A stretch of 64,000 bases of DNA from Hansfordia pulvinata (GCA_006538405.1 BJKQ01000003.1:620001-684000); one strand, 5' to 3'; counted from the stretch's first letter, positions 1-11,464 are shown. Translations and numbers: made by a program. The notes: generated by a model not told the origin, from the letters alone.

Positions 1-1103
1 GGTCGTGGTTCGGCGCGGTCCTCTACTGACCTGACCAACGCGGGTGCTGCTTCCTTGTCCTAGTTGTCTTCTCTCCGTGTTGGCCTCACTACAGGGTCAC
101 GTGTTGGTCTCACTAAAGGGTCACGTGTTGGCCTCACTAAAGGGTCACGTGTTGGCCTCACTGCAAGGTCACGAGGAATATAATTATATGACACGATGGC
201 ATGATAGAGACCAATGCTCGGAAAGCGAAGCTTTCGCACGCCAGGTGGCCAAGTTTAGATAGTACTTTGACAGCAACTCGACGAGGGGCCTCGCTGAGTA
301 TTAGTCTCGGCTACCCGCAGACTGCTTGTGGCAGAGAGCCGCCATTTCCTCGTCTACGGCGGACGTTTGCTCGACGAATAATCCGAAGGTTGCCCGCGTC
401 GATGGCCCACCATGTGTGCTAGATAGACACGGGCTTTCGCTGCGACACCAGCTCGTGCCATGCTGCCATCTCTCGCTTCGCTTGGTGCTCCTATACTCAC
501 GGTTCTCGTGCTATATTCCAACTTTACAGAAAGACCAGGTGGACTTGTGGCTTTATCATAGCCGCGTGTGATGGCATGGATGGTCGTACACGTAACCAAG
601 TTGTGCGGTCCTTATGATCTGAGTGTGGAAACCACAAGCCCCATGTTACTCCAGGACATCATGACTGCGCTCGGTCTAGTCGCGCATGCTGCTCGTGTTT
701 TTCTGAGGCGACCGGACGACGATGCAGCCAACGAAGGGCCTCTCGGCGGTTAGCGGTTATCACCGCAGAGATAGCAGTCGAGGACCACGTCGACGTCGAC
801 TGGGCAGTACGACTCCCACACAGCATGACGTGATGGATGCGCATTCATAGGCCGGCGAAATACTGCTGGCTCCGAGGTACAATTCTTTTTCAACGCCTAA
901 GGAGATCATTACAGTCGTGAGCGCCGGCGGTCCTGCTTCGCGCCCCCACCCCACCCAAGACACTTCCTGCTCTCCCGGCGCTGTCCGCCCTGCGAGCAGG
1001 TAAAGTCTTCTTTGTTCTCTGCCCCTCGCCCCGGGAAACACGACGGCATGACGAGAATATTCGTAAAATAAAAAAACAACCCCAACGGCTCCCGTTTCGT
1101 TTC
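1..1103. other. Intergenic DNA at left edge
   Basis: No coding region could be supported. Short open frames here lack domain-like sequence. The stretch contains the 24-base tandem repeat listed separately. From about 900 on it is probably the 3' flank of the minus-strand RPA43 gene. Confidence 0.5.
77..172. repeat. Four 24-bp tandem repeats carrying CACGTG
   Basis: Four head-to-tail copies of a 24-base unit (77-100, 101-124, 125-148, 149-172) that begins GTGTTGG and ends GGTCAC. The copies differ at only a few positions. Each of the three junctions creates the palindrome CACGTG (98-103, 122-127, 146-151), the core bound by bHLH factors. The unit is a multiple of three, so a short open frame reads through it as an 8-residue repeat, but nothing else supports coding. 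Confidence 0.8.
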
Positions 1104-2455
1104 TCACTCCTCGGCCTCGGCGCCGCCGCCCTTCCACAGCTCGGCCCGCTGCGACTCGTCCTCCTCCTCGTCGGGCAGGTTGAAGCGCGTCATGCTGGCC
1201 TCGGGCGGCCTGCGCGCTGCTCGCGAGGAGAAGGACGAGCCTCCGCCTCCGCCTCCGCCCACGCCGCGGCTCCCGCCCCTGGTCGACGAAGAGGAGGACC
1301 TGCGCTTCCGCAGCTCCCGCTCCTCCAGCGCCTGCCTCCTCTCCTCCTCGGCTCCCAGCATCGTCCCCTCGATGCTCAGGTAGCCCTCCTCGCCGATGGA
1401 CCCGACGTCGTAGTTGCGAATGCGGAAGCGCAGGGGCCGGCCCCCGACCCTGCCGCCGGCGCCGTCCACCCAGTAGCCCGTCGTGTGGACCTCCTGGTGG
1501 GCGTGGGAGGCCGCCGCCGCCGCCGCGGGGTCCTCCTCCTCCTCCTCCTCGTTGTTGTCGTCTCCCCCCTCTCGTTCGGCCTCGTCATCGTAGTCGGCCA
1601 TGTGCTGCTCTTCGCCGCCGCCGCCGCCGCCCGACATCAGGTCGACCCAGCGCCAGTCGCGGGCAGCCGCGAGGCCTCGATGGAGGCGTTGAACCGGCCG
1701 AAGCAGGTGACGCCGACGAAGCCCTCGCTCTGCAGGTGGACCTCGCCCTCCATGGGCGAGCCGCGCGCGGGGCGGAACAGCCGCACGTCCGCCGTCACCC
1801 ACCCGTAGCCCATGGCGTACTCGTTGATGGACTCGAGCAGGGCGGTCGGCTGGGAGGAGGAGTCATCGGGGTCTGAGGAAGACTGCCCCTCGCCGTTGTT
1901 GTCGTCGTCGTCGTCCCCCTGGCGAATGGAGCTGCTACCGGGGGCCTCGCCCAGGCGCAGGTTGCCGTAGCTGAGGAGGACGCCGCGGAGCGAGGGCACG
2001 TAGCGGTTCAGCAGCGGCTTGAAGTGCTGCTGGTCGTAGCCGTCGAGGGGCTGGGCGATGCCTATCGGGGCGAGGGGCAGGTACTGTGAGACGGTCTGCG
2101 TGAAGAAGGGGTAGGCGTCCTGGCTGCCGTTGCTGTCAGCGCTGGCGTCGGCGTCGGCGGCGCTCTGGCGGCCCTTGGTCTTTCTTGTTGTCTTCGCTGC
2201 TGTCGCTGCTTCTGCTGCGGCGGCGGTGGTGGTGGTGGTGGTCGCGAGGGCCGCATTCTGTTCGGGCACCGAGGCCTTGTGGGCCTTCTTCGACTTCTTG
2301 TGTTTCCTGCCGCTGCTCTCCTCGTCTGCGGCGTTGGATGCGGCGGCGGCGGAGGCGGCGTCGCGGTCGCGCTTCTTGGACTTGCGCTCCGCCTTGTCGT
2401 GCTTGGACTTTTTGCTCGAGGACTTGTCCCGCTTCTCGGCGCGGGCCTCGGCCAT
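1104..2455 (-). CDS. RPA43: DNA-directed RNA polymerase I subunit RPA43 (one frameshift)
   Basis: Subunit of RNA polymerase I, which makes pre-rRNA in the nucleolus; with its partner A14 it forms the stalk. The start at 2455 opens a Lys/Ser/Arg-rich low-complexity head (about residues 1-100). The conserved body follows, with YLPLAPIG near the N-terminal tip, RGVLLSYGNLRL, and the OB-fold segment with FNASIEASRLP then RDWRWVDL, matching the yeast pattern of FNASI followed by a Trp-rich strand. An acidic and Ser-rich tail ends at the TGA at 1104-1106. The frame changes at about 1660-1663, in a CCC on the coding strand; one extra base joins both halves into 450 codons without stops. No intron is needed. 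I read it as an intact gene with a sequence deletion. The family call is strong, and the 1-base slip is seen directly. Confidence 0.88.
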
Positions 2456-3126
2456 TGCGGGCGACGGGGGTGTGAAAGCGAGATTTAGCGGGGTGAAATG
2501 TGATCGCGGCGCACGCTGACGAGTTTGGGGGGGGTTGAATGTGGTCGAGGGCGGTTGGCGGCGGGCGGCGAGATGTGCGAATAGAGGCAGACTCGTCAAT
2601 CGCTCGATCAAGCGTCACCCAGGAAAAAAAAGATGGACTGCCGGCGGGAAGAAATAAAGCGGGTCTTTATCGGCGCTTGGCAGCGACAGCCTCCGTCCAC
2701 TGCTGTGGAGTTCCTACCTCCACTGGCGTGCGTAAAACGTATTTTACGAGTACGGTAATCGTTCAAGACGCTAGATTACGGAGAGATAATACGGAGCTAC
2801 CTTGAGGGTCCGCAGGAAACGGAAGACAAATGACGACAGACTTGCCGCTGCCCCTCCATCGGAAGAAGTTACCCCGCGATGCTTTATCCATCGGACGAGT
2901 ACATGTTTGTCCCCAGCATCGATCCCGTGTGCGGCACCGATGTCATCTCCCAGTTGGATTATATCAGAGGGAACATGGTTCGAACGCATGTAGTATTCCG
3001 CGGACCATCCACCCACATTAGCGCACCACAACGCGCGGCAGTTCGACCCATGCCCCGGTCAATCACCATCTGCTTCGGACCCGAGCAGACCGGGTCTGAC
3101 TGTGACTCGTGTAGACGCAGCCACGC
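2456..3126. other. Intergenic DNA between RPA43 and the oxidoreductase gene
   Basis: Upstream region of RPA43 (minus strand) and 3' flank of the next minus-strand gene. No RNA gene or supported coding region seen. Confidence 0.5.
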
Positions 3127-4270
3127 CTACACGGCGCGGCCCTTGATGGTCCTCGTGACAACGGCGCTGAGCGGCTCCGTGTCCGCGGGGCCCAGGCCGA
3201 GGACCTCGTTGTCCGTCTTCTCGTACAGGGTGCGGCCCGACGCCCAGATGCGCCGCAGCGTGAAGATCGTCTTGTTAGGGTCATCGCCCTCCCACGCGGC
3301 CTTTTCCAGCTGCTCCAGCGTGTCCAGGGGCGTCGTCTCGACTTCCCACTTGCCGCCGCCCGTCTGCCTCTCGAACTCGGCCACCATCTCGTCCTGCGTC
3401 GCCACGAACGATTGCACCTTGAGCGCGCGGCCCTTGGACGCATCGGGGCGGCGCAGCGCTGCTACCACGAGGAGGCCGACGCTGTGGTTTTCAAAGGAAC
3501 TCATCATTAGCTTCACCTCTCCCGAGATGGCGCGGCCCTTATCAAACACAGATATAGAATCTGCGTCTTGGCAAACCACGAAACATGGAGAAAAACACCG
3601 GGGGAGGGGGGGGGTTGGACTCACTCGGGCATGGTGGTGAAGCCGATCCTCGTGGCCCCGCTGCCGACCAGCACGGCCCTGCGCCCTCGACGTCCCAGCT
3701 GCCGGCCCTCTCGACGGGCTGGCCCGCGGGCTTCTTGGAGAGGAACATGTCCGCGTAAGGGCCCGTGACGACGTTGGTGCAGGCGACGGCGGGGCAGTTG
3801 TCGCGGGCGTAGGCGCGGACGCGCAGCTTGTGCTGGTGGGGCTTCTCGGCGGCCGAGGTGGCGTCGTACTCGACGTCGGTGCCGTACTCGCTGGGCAGGA
3901 ACCAGCGGACAGCGCGGCTGGCCTGGGCCAGGCGCAGCAGATCGAGCTGGGGCAGCAGGCCGTCGCGGCCGAGGCACGAGACGACGACCGTGTCGCCCGC
4001 CTCGCGCCGCCCTTGCTGTTGGCTGTCGTCGCCGTCGTAGGCGCGCGAAACGTCGGCGTCGCTGGCCAGGTCGCCCGTGATGACCTCGACGCCGTGCAGG
4101 CGCCAGGCGGACAGCAGGTCCTGCTTGGCCGGGTTGGCGGCGGTGGCGGGGCTGGTGAAGATGGCGACGGAGGGGGCGACGGGGGGCTCGGCGGCGACGA
4201 TGGCGTTGGTGATGTACTTGCCGATGGTGCCGGTGGACCCGAAGATGAGGACTCTGCGGGGGGCAGACAT
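3127..4270 (-). CDS. NmrA / isoflavone-reductase-like NAD(P)-binding protein (one frameshift, one intron)
   Basis: Predicted cytoplasmic Rossmann-fold protein of the atypical short-chain dehydrogenase group that fungal annotations call isoflavone reductase or NmrA-like. Residues 11-17 (GSTGTIG) after a hydrophobic strand are the dinucleotide-binding loop. WFLPSEYGTDV and TNVVTGPYADMF are typical of the family. Exons are 4270-3625 and 3481-3127, with the intron from GTGAGT (3624) to CACAG (3482). The junction reads TTMPDVGLLVVAALRRP, which is family-like and fixes both sites. In exon 1 the frame slips at about 3680-3686, next to GGGC; one added base gives 334 codons including the stop. The substrate is unknown. 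The NmrA label is a structural family name and does not imply nitrogen regulation. Confidence 0.82.
3482..3624 (-). other. Intron of the NmrA-like gene
   Basis: 143 nt, donor GTGAGT and acceptor CACAG on the minus strand, with a GCTAAT branch-like sequence upstream of the acceptor. Removing it joins codons for MPD and VGLL in phase. Confidence 0.85.
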
Positions 4271-5400
4271 GGTGGTGGTGGTGGACCTTGTCGTCGTGAG
4301 GAAGGAGGGAAAAGGCGAGGAGTGACTGTGAGCGGTGCTGTGCCTGTGTGAGCTGGAATCTGGTATATCTCGACTTATATATGTATGTCGGTTTGGGTTA
4401 CCAGGCCTGGAAGCAAGAAGCGGCGTCGAGGTCGAGGTGGTGGTGGTAGTTATGGTGATGGTTATTATGTAGGCAGTGGTGGTAGTGGTGGCAGTGGTGC
4501 TGCCAAAGGAGGGGCTTCCATCTTGCTCGTCCGGTTAACGCCGGGCCATCACGTCGGCTCGCGTGAATTCCCGACGCTGCTGCTCGGTCCGGCCACGACT
4601 TGCGCTGCGCATTACGCTGGAGGATATCATCATTGCGGCCCGCCCCGATGTCCGGCCCATGCGAGTAATAGAAACCATGCCAATTATATGGATGGAATCA
4701 GAGGGGCCCAATCGGGGACATGGATGGAATCAGAGGGGCCAAATTGGGGACATGGATGGAATCAGAGGGGTGGGATCGGCGGCTGGGACGGTTCTCAAAG
4801 GGCCCGTATTGGTCAATGTGTGCACCTGACATGCAGTATCACAAACGGTTGGAAAGCGGCGCACAACGTTTGCATTTCGAGAGACTCTTCTACTCTCTCG
4901 GTGGTATCATACGAAAGACAACAAGACGAAATACTACCCAAACCACAAAAAAGCCCCCGTCAACTCCCCGATAGGTAAGCCAGTCCGCTCAAAGCCTTTC
5001 CAGCGTCAGTAGGTAAGTACCCGAGTCTAAGCAACCTTGGGCTCCCGGAAACAAGTGGCCGCCAGCCACCCCTACTGCGTCCTATCCAATATGAGAGAAA
5101 AAAACCACAACGCCGTCCACGCCGTCCACGGAGTAAGTCGAGTAAGTATGCTGTGGTGCCCATTCCATGAAAAAAGTGGAAATGGGGAAAATAAGAGAGG
5201 AGAAAGACGAAAACGCCCCAATCGACCAACCCCGATTCCGTCGCCGCCTCCGTCAACATAACCCCCGTAGCGACGGGCCCGGACTCGGTGACATGTTTTT
5301 GAAGGTGAGGTCACTTGGGAAACTCCTCTCCTCCTTCTTCTCCTTCCCCATCTTTCCTCTTCTTTGGTTTTTCATCATCATCATCATCGTCGTCGTCGTA
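4271..5400. other. Intergenic DNA
   Basis: Contains a GT/GGT-rich stretch just upstream of the oxidoreductase start (4271-4510), the 32-base tandem repeat at 4688-4770, and a CA/GA-rich stretch near 5160-5220. A 197-codon open frame crosses the repeat, but its product changes meaning in each repeat copy and resembles no protein, so I do not call it. Confidence 0.5.
4688..4770. repeat. 32-bp tandem repeat, 2.6 copies
   Basis: Units at 4688-4719 and 4720-4751 start ATGGATGGAATCAGAGGGG and end GGGGAC, differing at a few bases. A partial third copy runs 4752-4770, after which the sequence diverges. The length is not a multiple of three, so the repeat is unlikely to be coding. Confidence 0.85.
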
Positions 5401-5987
5401 TCATGCGACGACAGCGTCGCGCGCCGCGATCCCCGCCCCGGACCCTATCGGCCCCAAGATACCCCCTTTGAGCGATCCCGATTCCGATTGGGTCGAGCCG
5501 GAGGACGGTGACGAGCCGCCGTAGTCCTGGCCGTCCTTCTTGGGCCACTGGACGACGCTGATGCTGGTGAAGGGGCCCGAGGTGCACTCCGTCGAGTTGC
5601 CCCCGGACGCGTTGTCGGCGTCGCCCGAGTTGCCGCCCCACTGCGGGAAGCTGATGGGCATGTAGCTGCCCTTGCAGTCCTTGTCCGTCCACCGCCGCAT
5701 GTCCCAGACCCCGGGGTGTCCTCGTTGAAGGTCATGAGCACCGACGCCACGTCCTCGTAGTTCTCGCACTTGCTCGTCCGGGCCTGCGTCCCGTCCGTCG
5801 CCGTCAGGTTCATCGACTCCGAAGGCAGGTCCGGCTTGTCCTTGGCCTCCTCCACGTCCCCCTTGCAGTCGTCCCCGTGGTGCACCGTGTACTTGTAGTT
5901 GTAGTCCTTGGCTGCCGCCAGCGGAGCCGTCGCGAGCGCCGCGGCCGCCACGAGCAGAGCCCACGGATACGTGGCCGTGTTCTTCAT
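5401..5987 (-). CDS. Small secreted cysteine-containing protein, unknown function (one frameshift)
   Basis: Family not recognised. Residues 1-26 form a signal peptide (positive start, hydrophobic LLVAAAALATAPLAAA, Ala-rich cleavage area before KDYNYK). The mature part is about 169 residues, with four cysteines (41, 74 and two more near 107 and 138), several N-glycosylation-type sites and a Gly/Ser-rich tail. It is probably extracellular. The frame slips within CCCCGGGG at 5709-5716. One added base joins NEDTPG to VWDMRRW and gives 196 codons including the TGA at 5401-5403. A (GA)n tract lies 13 bases upstream of the ATG. Size, signal peptide and cysteines would fit a candidate effector or wall-associated protein; that is inference only. 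Confidence 0.7.
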
Positions 5988-6000
5988 TTTGAAAGGATAT

Positions 6001-6040
6001 GAGAGAGAGAGAGGGAGAGAGAGAGAAAGAGAAAGAAGAG
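6001..6040. repeat. (GA)n microsatellite in the 5' leader
   Basis: Imperfect GA-dinucleotide tract immediately upstream of the minus-strand secreted-protein start at 5987; it reads as a CT-rich leader on the transcribed strand. CT-rich stretches are common near fungal transcription starts. Confidence 0.7.
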
Positions 6041-6813
6041 GTATGTGTAGGCGTGTGGCTCCCGGATCGGTGATTTCTCACCAAGGCTCTGCTAGGGGTT
6101 TTGCGAGACCTCCCCTATCGACGAGCAGACAGAAAACCAGAGGGAGAGAACGTCTGTTGAGCTTCTTAGGATGATAGTTCTTAACCCCGTTTTTTTTTCG
6201 GAAGGCTGTTGTAGCAAGAAGGCTTTCCTCAAGTGATAAATATAATGCGAGCGGACAAAAAGAGTGAACCGAGTCAGGTTCTGGCAGCCCGGTTTGTCAA
6301 GAAGCAGGGGGTGTCAAAGAAAGGCGGTCCTCTCGATCCGAGACCCGCGGATTTCTTGTATGCCGGGATAGAGTCGAATAGAAGGGCGGAGACACTTTCG
6401 ACAGTCCCCGGGCAGAATGAATGACAGACAGATCACTTATGAGTCCTGGTCCCCTTGGTTTGGATTTGCCCCTTTCTGCCCAAGGCCTGTTGCCCAGCTC
6501 CAGCATCGCTTCCTGGGCGGCGAATTCTGATTCCCGCCTCATCGTCGCGGCCGCTGAACTGTGCGAGCTGTATTTTTAGCCACCCTGGTGCCAGCCCCGG
6601 CCCCCCGGCCCTCCACCCCCCGTCCAAGGCGTGAAGGATGAACGACCGCGCATCTAGAAACACTGCCGCTCCGTGACCTCGCTCCGATCCCTCTAGGGCC
6701 AAGTGAGTGGATCCATGCAATGGCAGCCTGTGGAGCGCCTACGGTCTACCTATACGCCGGACAAACGCAGTGGTCGAGAGTGGCAAGAGAACCCTCTTCG
6801 CCACATTAAAACA

Positions 6814-6828
6814 CCCCCCCCCCCCCCC
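6814..6828. repeat. Poly(C) tract, 15 bases
   Basis: Uninterrupted C run, one of at least eight pure C/G tracts of 15 or more bases in this window. Confidence 0.9.
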
Positions 6829-7370
6829 TCCCTCTATTCCCTGAGATCTCGAAGGGGAATTCGGTGGAGCCCGCAGCTGCCATCACCGGCGTCACCCTTG
6901 CCGCAAGCAAACAGGCGTCTGCTGATCAAGAACCCGCTGGCGGCGGGTCACTCAACGACGTATTTGACATAAGCCTGGGCGAATTCCCCCATCCTGACAT
7001 CTGTAGTCGCTTTCGGGAACAATGCCCAGTTGCGCCAAGTCGCGAGGTGCCAAAGGCGGAACCCGCGGGCACCCCGTAGGTACAAGCCCGCCCTCACGCT
7101 TGTATGCCTGGAAAATATGATCTGACCAATGCGCCAGGTGCCCGTGTCGGGGCCTGTGGACGGTGGCGTCTTGGGTGGCCACACACACGAGGCGACTCCC
7201 GTGTGCTCATCACGATATTTCAAACGGATCCAACCCCCGCTTCGCCCCCCTTTAAATGCTCCCAGGTAGTTTAAATGGCTTGGCTCTGCAATCACTCTAA
7301 AGTTTGAACTATGATCTATGTACATATCACCCAACGGCGTGGCCTCCGTCGCCCCCTCCGGAGACTCTCG

Positions 7371-8778
7371 TCAGTCGCTGACAACCAGCCCCTTGATGAT
7401 GCCCAGGATCTCGTCCTGCGCGGGCTCGCCGTAGGTGTAGTTGTCGACCTGGAGCGAGCTCTCGATCTCTTCGAGGCTGGGCACGGGCTTGCGCTCGTAG
7501 TTGACAGGGCCGTCAGAGATGGAGTGAGGCACGAACGTAGAGCCGTTGGCCGTGATGGGCGTGCGATCCTCGCGGATGCCCATTCCCGCGGGCTCGCCGT
7601 CAATGAACCACAGGCCCAGGACGGGGTAAAAGGTGCCCTGGGTGTCGGAGAACTCGGGGGCATGGCCAGCTGCTGCACGACGTGGGGATGTTGATCGTAC
7701 CAGCCGCGGCTTTGGTTGCAGACGGTCTCGCCGTCGCGGACGAGGGCAATGTCGGCGCCCTCGCGCGAGAGGATGGGCTTGCGCGCGTAGCTGCCCCCAA
7801 GGACGCGGCGGCAGGGTCGTCCTCGAAGTAGGTGGGCAGCAGCCACTGCGAGCGGGGGTCGTCTTTGAAAAGGTCCCAAAGGACGGCGAAGAGGCCCTTG
7901 TTGCTCCACAGCATCTTATAAGGGGCCTCGATCCAGACGGTGCCTCCCTTCTCGGGGCCGAGGCCGACGTGCTCCATGTCACGAAAAATGGACTCGCCAA
8001 ACGGCTCTGTGACTATGTCCTCCCAGGGGTAGAGCTTGAAAATGACGTCGATGTGCTGCCTTTCGTGGTCGTAGAAGCGTCCGTCCTCAGAGTTCAGGGC
8101 AATCTGATCCACGAAGAGCGACTTTGTGGTGTAGCCTGCCTCCTGGCAGGCCAGCTGCATCAGGGTGGTGTTGAAGGCGTCCTCGCCCGTGGGCTCGAGC
8201 TGGCTGCAGGCAAAGTGGACGGTGGGGCTCTTGCCGAGGTTGAGCTTGGCCTCGACCAGGGCCAGGTTGCGCTTCCAGGCCGCGACGAGGCTCTCGAAAA
8301 CGGAGTTCCATTGGTCGTTGCCGTGGCCTGTCTGCTCCAGCCAGTTCCACTGTATCCAGGCCGACTCGACGAGCGAGGTCGGGGTATCGGCGTTGAACTC
8401 GTAGAACTTGGGGACGCTGCAGGTGGGGTGGTCAAGGCCGCCGAAGCAGACGTCGAAGCGGCCGTAGACGCTGCCCCAGGCAGGCTCGTCGTTCCAGGAG
8501 CGGACAATCTGCTGGAGGGCAAAGGCGGGAATGGCCAGCTTGCCGGTGACGGCGTCCGGGTGGTCGACGAGCCAGTCGGCGGCCTCGCAACACATGTCGA
8601 AGACGTCCTTGCCGGCACGCTCCAGCAGGGCGATCTCGGCCGACGTGAACGAGTAGTGGCGGTTGTCGGGCCAGTAGGCCTCTTTCTCGCCTGGGGCGGG
8701 CTCTTTCGAGTAGACCAGGCCCTGACTCTGGACAAGGCGGGTGGCGTTGGGCCGGGGATCTGTCTGCACGCGACGCAT
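7371..8778 (-). CDS. Glutathionylspermidine-synthetase-like ATP-grasp protein (two frameshifts)
   Basis: Matches the C-terminal synthetase half of bacterial glutathionylspermidine synthetase/amidase, which uses ATP to join the glutathione glycine carboxylate to spermidine. Seen: YEFNADTPTSLVE, KLYPWEDIV, IEAPYKMLWSNKGL (compare the W-K-x-x-x-SNK pattern) and SYARKPILSREGADI, the ATP-grasp loop. The protein starts at 8778 and ends at the TGA at 7371-7373. There is no N-terminal CHAP amidase domain. Two slips occur, in CCCCC (7794-7798) and GGGGG (7656-7660) as read on the plus strand. Adding one base at each gives 470 codons and a continuous family-like sequence. No signal peptide, so probably cytosolic. 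Fungi are not known for trypanothione-type thiols, so the substrate is uncertain. Confidence 0.83.
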
Positions 8779-11464
8779 TCTTGTCTGGTGGCGGCGGAGG
8801 CGGCGAACGAGAGACGCTTACTGTCGTTTGCTCGTCTATCTGTGTGTCTGTCTGCCGCCCGTCTGTGAGCCGATTTGGTTCGTTTGCCACGCAAACAGGG
8901 GCGTCTAGGCGATTCTTGTATGAAGCCAAGGCCGTGATGTCGAATCGTCAGAATCGGGGGGCGGACTTGGGCGAGTGGTGGTGACAATTTCCGTGCGATT
9001 CAGGGCGATGTGGCGTGGCGCGGCGTGGCGTGGCGGCGATTGTCTACATTGGGGAAGTTGTCAGTCGGGAGTTGAGTGGGTGTGTGTTCGTCGATCCGGG
9101 CAAGGCCGGGCAGGCGACACGACACGCCGACCCGATCCTACGGGGAGACAGCGACGACGACGAGATCGACATGGCTCCAGTCCATCTTTGGGCAGGTATG
9201 CAGGTAGGCAGGTTGACGGCGGCGTAAGGCTGAGGCGAAAGAGGTGTTGTTGTCGTGAGACATGTAGCATGGATTGGATCCTTTCGGCCTGGGTTCTAGT
9301 GCACGTTACCTTAGGTAAGTTAGGCAGGTTTCCCGTACACCAAGTGCTTACAGGTATCTTACGTGTGGGATATGTGTATCCTCGCGGTGCCCTTGGGTGA
9401 TGTAGGCACATGAACTTGAGAGCTACGAGTGCCCGTCTACATGTAAGATACATAGGAACATGGACGCCTGGGTGGCAAGAATGGATTGGGTGAAGCTTGA
9501 CCGGGTCGGCAACAAGGTCTGCGACCGCCAACTGTTGCCCGCACACGGGCGAAGAGGATGGGAAGGAGCACTGACGAGCCGCATCCCGGGCACCCGGACC
9601 AGGCACCGGGCGATTATTCCACTGCTGTGACTGCCTGGCTTATTGCAGGGCAGGCGGCCGTTAGGTGTCGCACCATTCCGCTTTCGGAGCGAGGCCGGTG
9701 ACGGGACCGGCTGACGTTGAGTGACGATGGATGAGGATGCCACTCGCCCTGACTTCATCATCACCAGTCTGATCCAGCCCGGCAGTCATGTCAAGTTCGC
9801 CACATCTGTCGGTCTTCAACCGCGGCCGCCCCGGCCGCCGCCACAGTTGCGCCTAATCCCCGACACCTCCCCACGATGCCATTGGATGTCATTCACCGTG
9901 CTCAGCGGCGCCCCCCTTCCCAAGTGAAGCAGCCGGCGATGCTCTATCAGCCACTTCCTCTCTGCAACCCTTGGCGTCAGCATTCCTGCACGGCTCCCAC
10001 GAGATCGAGGTCAATGCGGTTCCAGCATGCGGCCTCGCCTGAACCCTCAGCCAGATCCGCCAAAAGAAGACAGGAAGCCTTATTTGCCTTTACTCATACA
10101 CTGCCAGATCGTCCCCGACGTTTAAATTGCCTGAAGCCGCATGAGGATCGCGGATCATCATCACGTCTCAAGGCGTCGTGGCGCGGAGCGTGTGGTCTGA
10201 ATATTCCGCTCTTTTGTCATGGGCGAGCCAAGGCAAATGGTTTCGGTCCTTCTCTACCCCGACCTCGCCACTGACTGGGTCACCACCTTACATGCCTGTC
10301 TACATGCATGAGCAGGCACATGTAGTGTCCAGCGGGGCCCTCGTACGGACAAAGACTGGCCAGGGTTCTCAGCGGTCGAGTAGGCGTTCTCGCCACCGCC
10401 GACATACGGCTTACCTGATACGTGATACAGGCACATCCCACTCGACGGCCGCACGGCTGCCAGAGGACGAGATGGCAGTGCTTTGAACGCCTCCCCAGCA
10501 GGCCCCTCGTGGCGGCCAGTCCGAGCTCTGCATACGACCGATTCAGTCTTATTGCTTGTCCGGGCCGCGACCCAGACAAGTTGCCGATCAAATTGTGCTG
10601 ATCGCGCCGTCGGCCGAGCAGAAGGGCCTGGTCAGGACGGCCGGCGGGGGCGGGTCACAGGCACGGCAGTCGGCCGAGGACTGGTCTGTTCGTGCGTCTG
10701 CTTTCTGCCAGCCCAGAGAACTGATGCCCTGCTCTAGGACATCAGCCGAAAAGGCGCGCAGTGTTTCGGCCTTCACCCCTGTCCGCAAGCCCGGGATGCG
10801 CGAGGCGAGGTTGAACGGTACATCCAATCGAGTCGGCGTCTACTGGGACTTACTCAGCCACGAGACACTAACGAGTTCCAACCAATGGAAGCTGCTAAAA
10901 GCTCCGGGCTGGCCAAATCCACCTCGCCACCTTCCCACTCGGCCGCATTCTCGCCACTCATATGTATCACGCCCCCTGCCTCTTCGACGACCACCTTTCC
11001 AAAGAGCCCTCCCCCGCCGCGCATAAGGGATGATACATCCAGAGAGGCAATTCTTGGCCACTGAGCCGGATCCAGACAGACAGCACGATGGACTCGGGAG
11101 CGTCTTGGCCGCCCAAAGCATCCAAGTTCGCGGGTTCATAAGACAGCGGGATCCAGGGGCTGGCATGTCGATGGAGCCCACCGCCCATCGGCAACTTCAT
11201 TTGACAGCTCTTCACCATCCTAGCCGGCTCATATAATATAATACGACCATGCTCCCCCACCTACGGGTACTTTGAAAAGCGCAAGGGTCCGGAACGTCAG
11301 AAGAACAGCGAAGAACAAAAGAATATACTGAAGAAGAAGAACTGCCCGTTCTTCCCGAAACCCTGGTCCCCACCATATTCTCCAATTCTTTTTCTTCTTA
11401 CTGCAAGCATACGTCAAGTCACGCCAAGAGGAGAGGGAAAAGAAAGGAAAGAAGGAAAGACGCC
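8779..11464. other. Gene-poor stretch
   Basis: About 2.7 kb with no gene I can support. It contains TACGAGT-type and GTAGGTA-type motifs (around 9310-9430) and, near its right end, a TATA-like element listed separately. Confidence 0.5.
11231..11241 (+). promoter_or_regulatory. TATA-like element upstream of the secreted protein at 11465
   Basis: ATATAATATAA about 225 bases before the ATG. The stretch between is AG-rich. Position and composition fit a core promoter; this is inference from sequence alone. Confidence 0.35.

Larger units (their letters stand above)
5988..7370. other. Intergenic DNA
   Basis: No supported gene. Holds the (GA)n leader and a pure 15-base C run at 6814-6828. Confidence 0.5.

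Noticed and set aside
1104..2455. RPA43 as a pseudogene
   Set aside because: A single missing base is the only lesion; both halves keep conserved motifs, and the same defect recurs in other essential genes.
4385..4978. 197-codon open frame across the 32-bp repeat
   Set aside because: The repeat is read in a different phase in each copy and the product is low-complexity.
1104..8778. Secondary-metabolite cluster around the NmrA-like oxidoreductase and ATP-grasp gene
   Set aside because: No polyketide, peptide or terpene synthase, no transporter or cluster regulator nearby; the neighbours include the housekeeping RPA43.
7633..8868. 411-codon plus-strand open frame
   Set aside because: Exact antisense of the Gsp-synthetase-like gene; a by-product of GC-rich third positions with no family resemblance.
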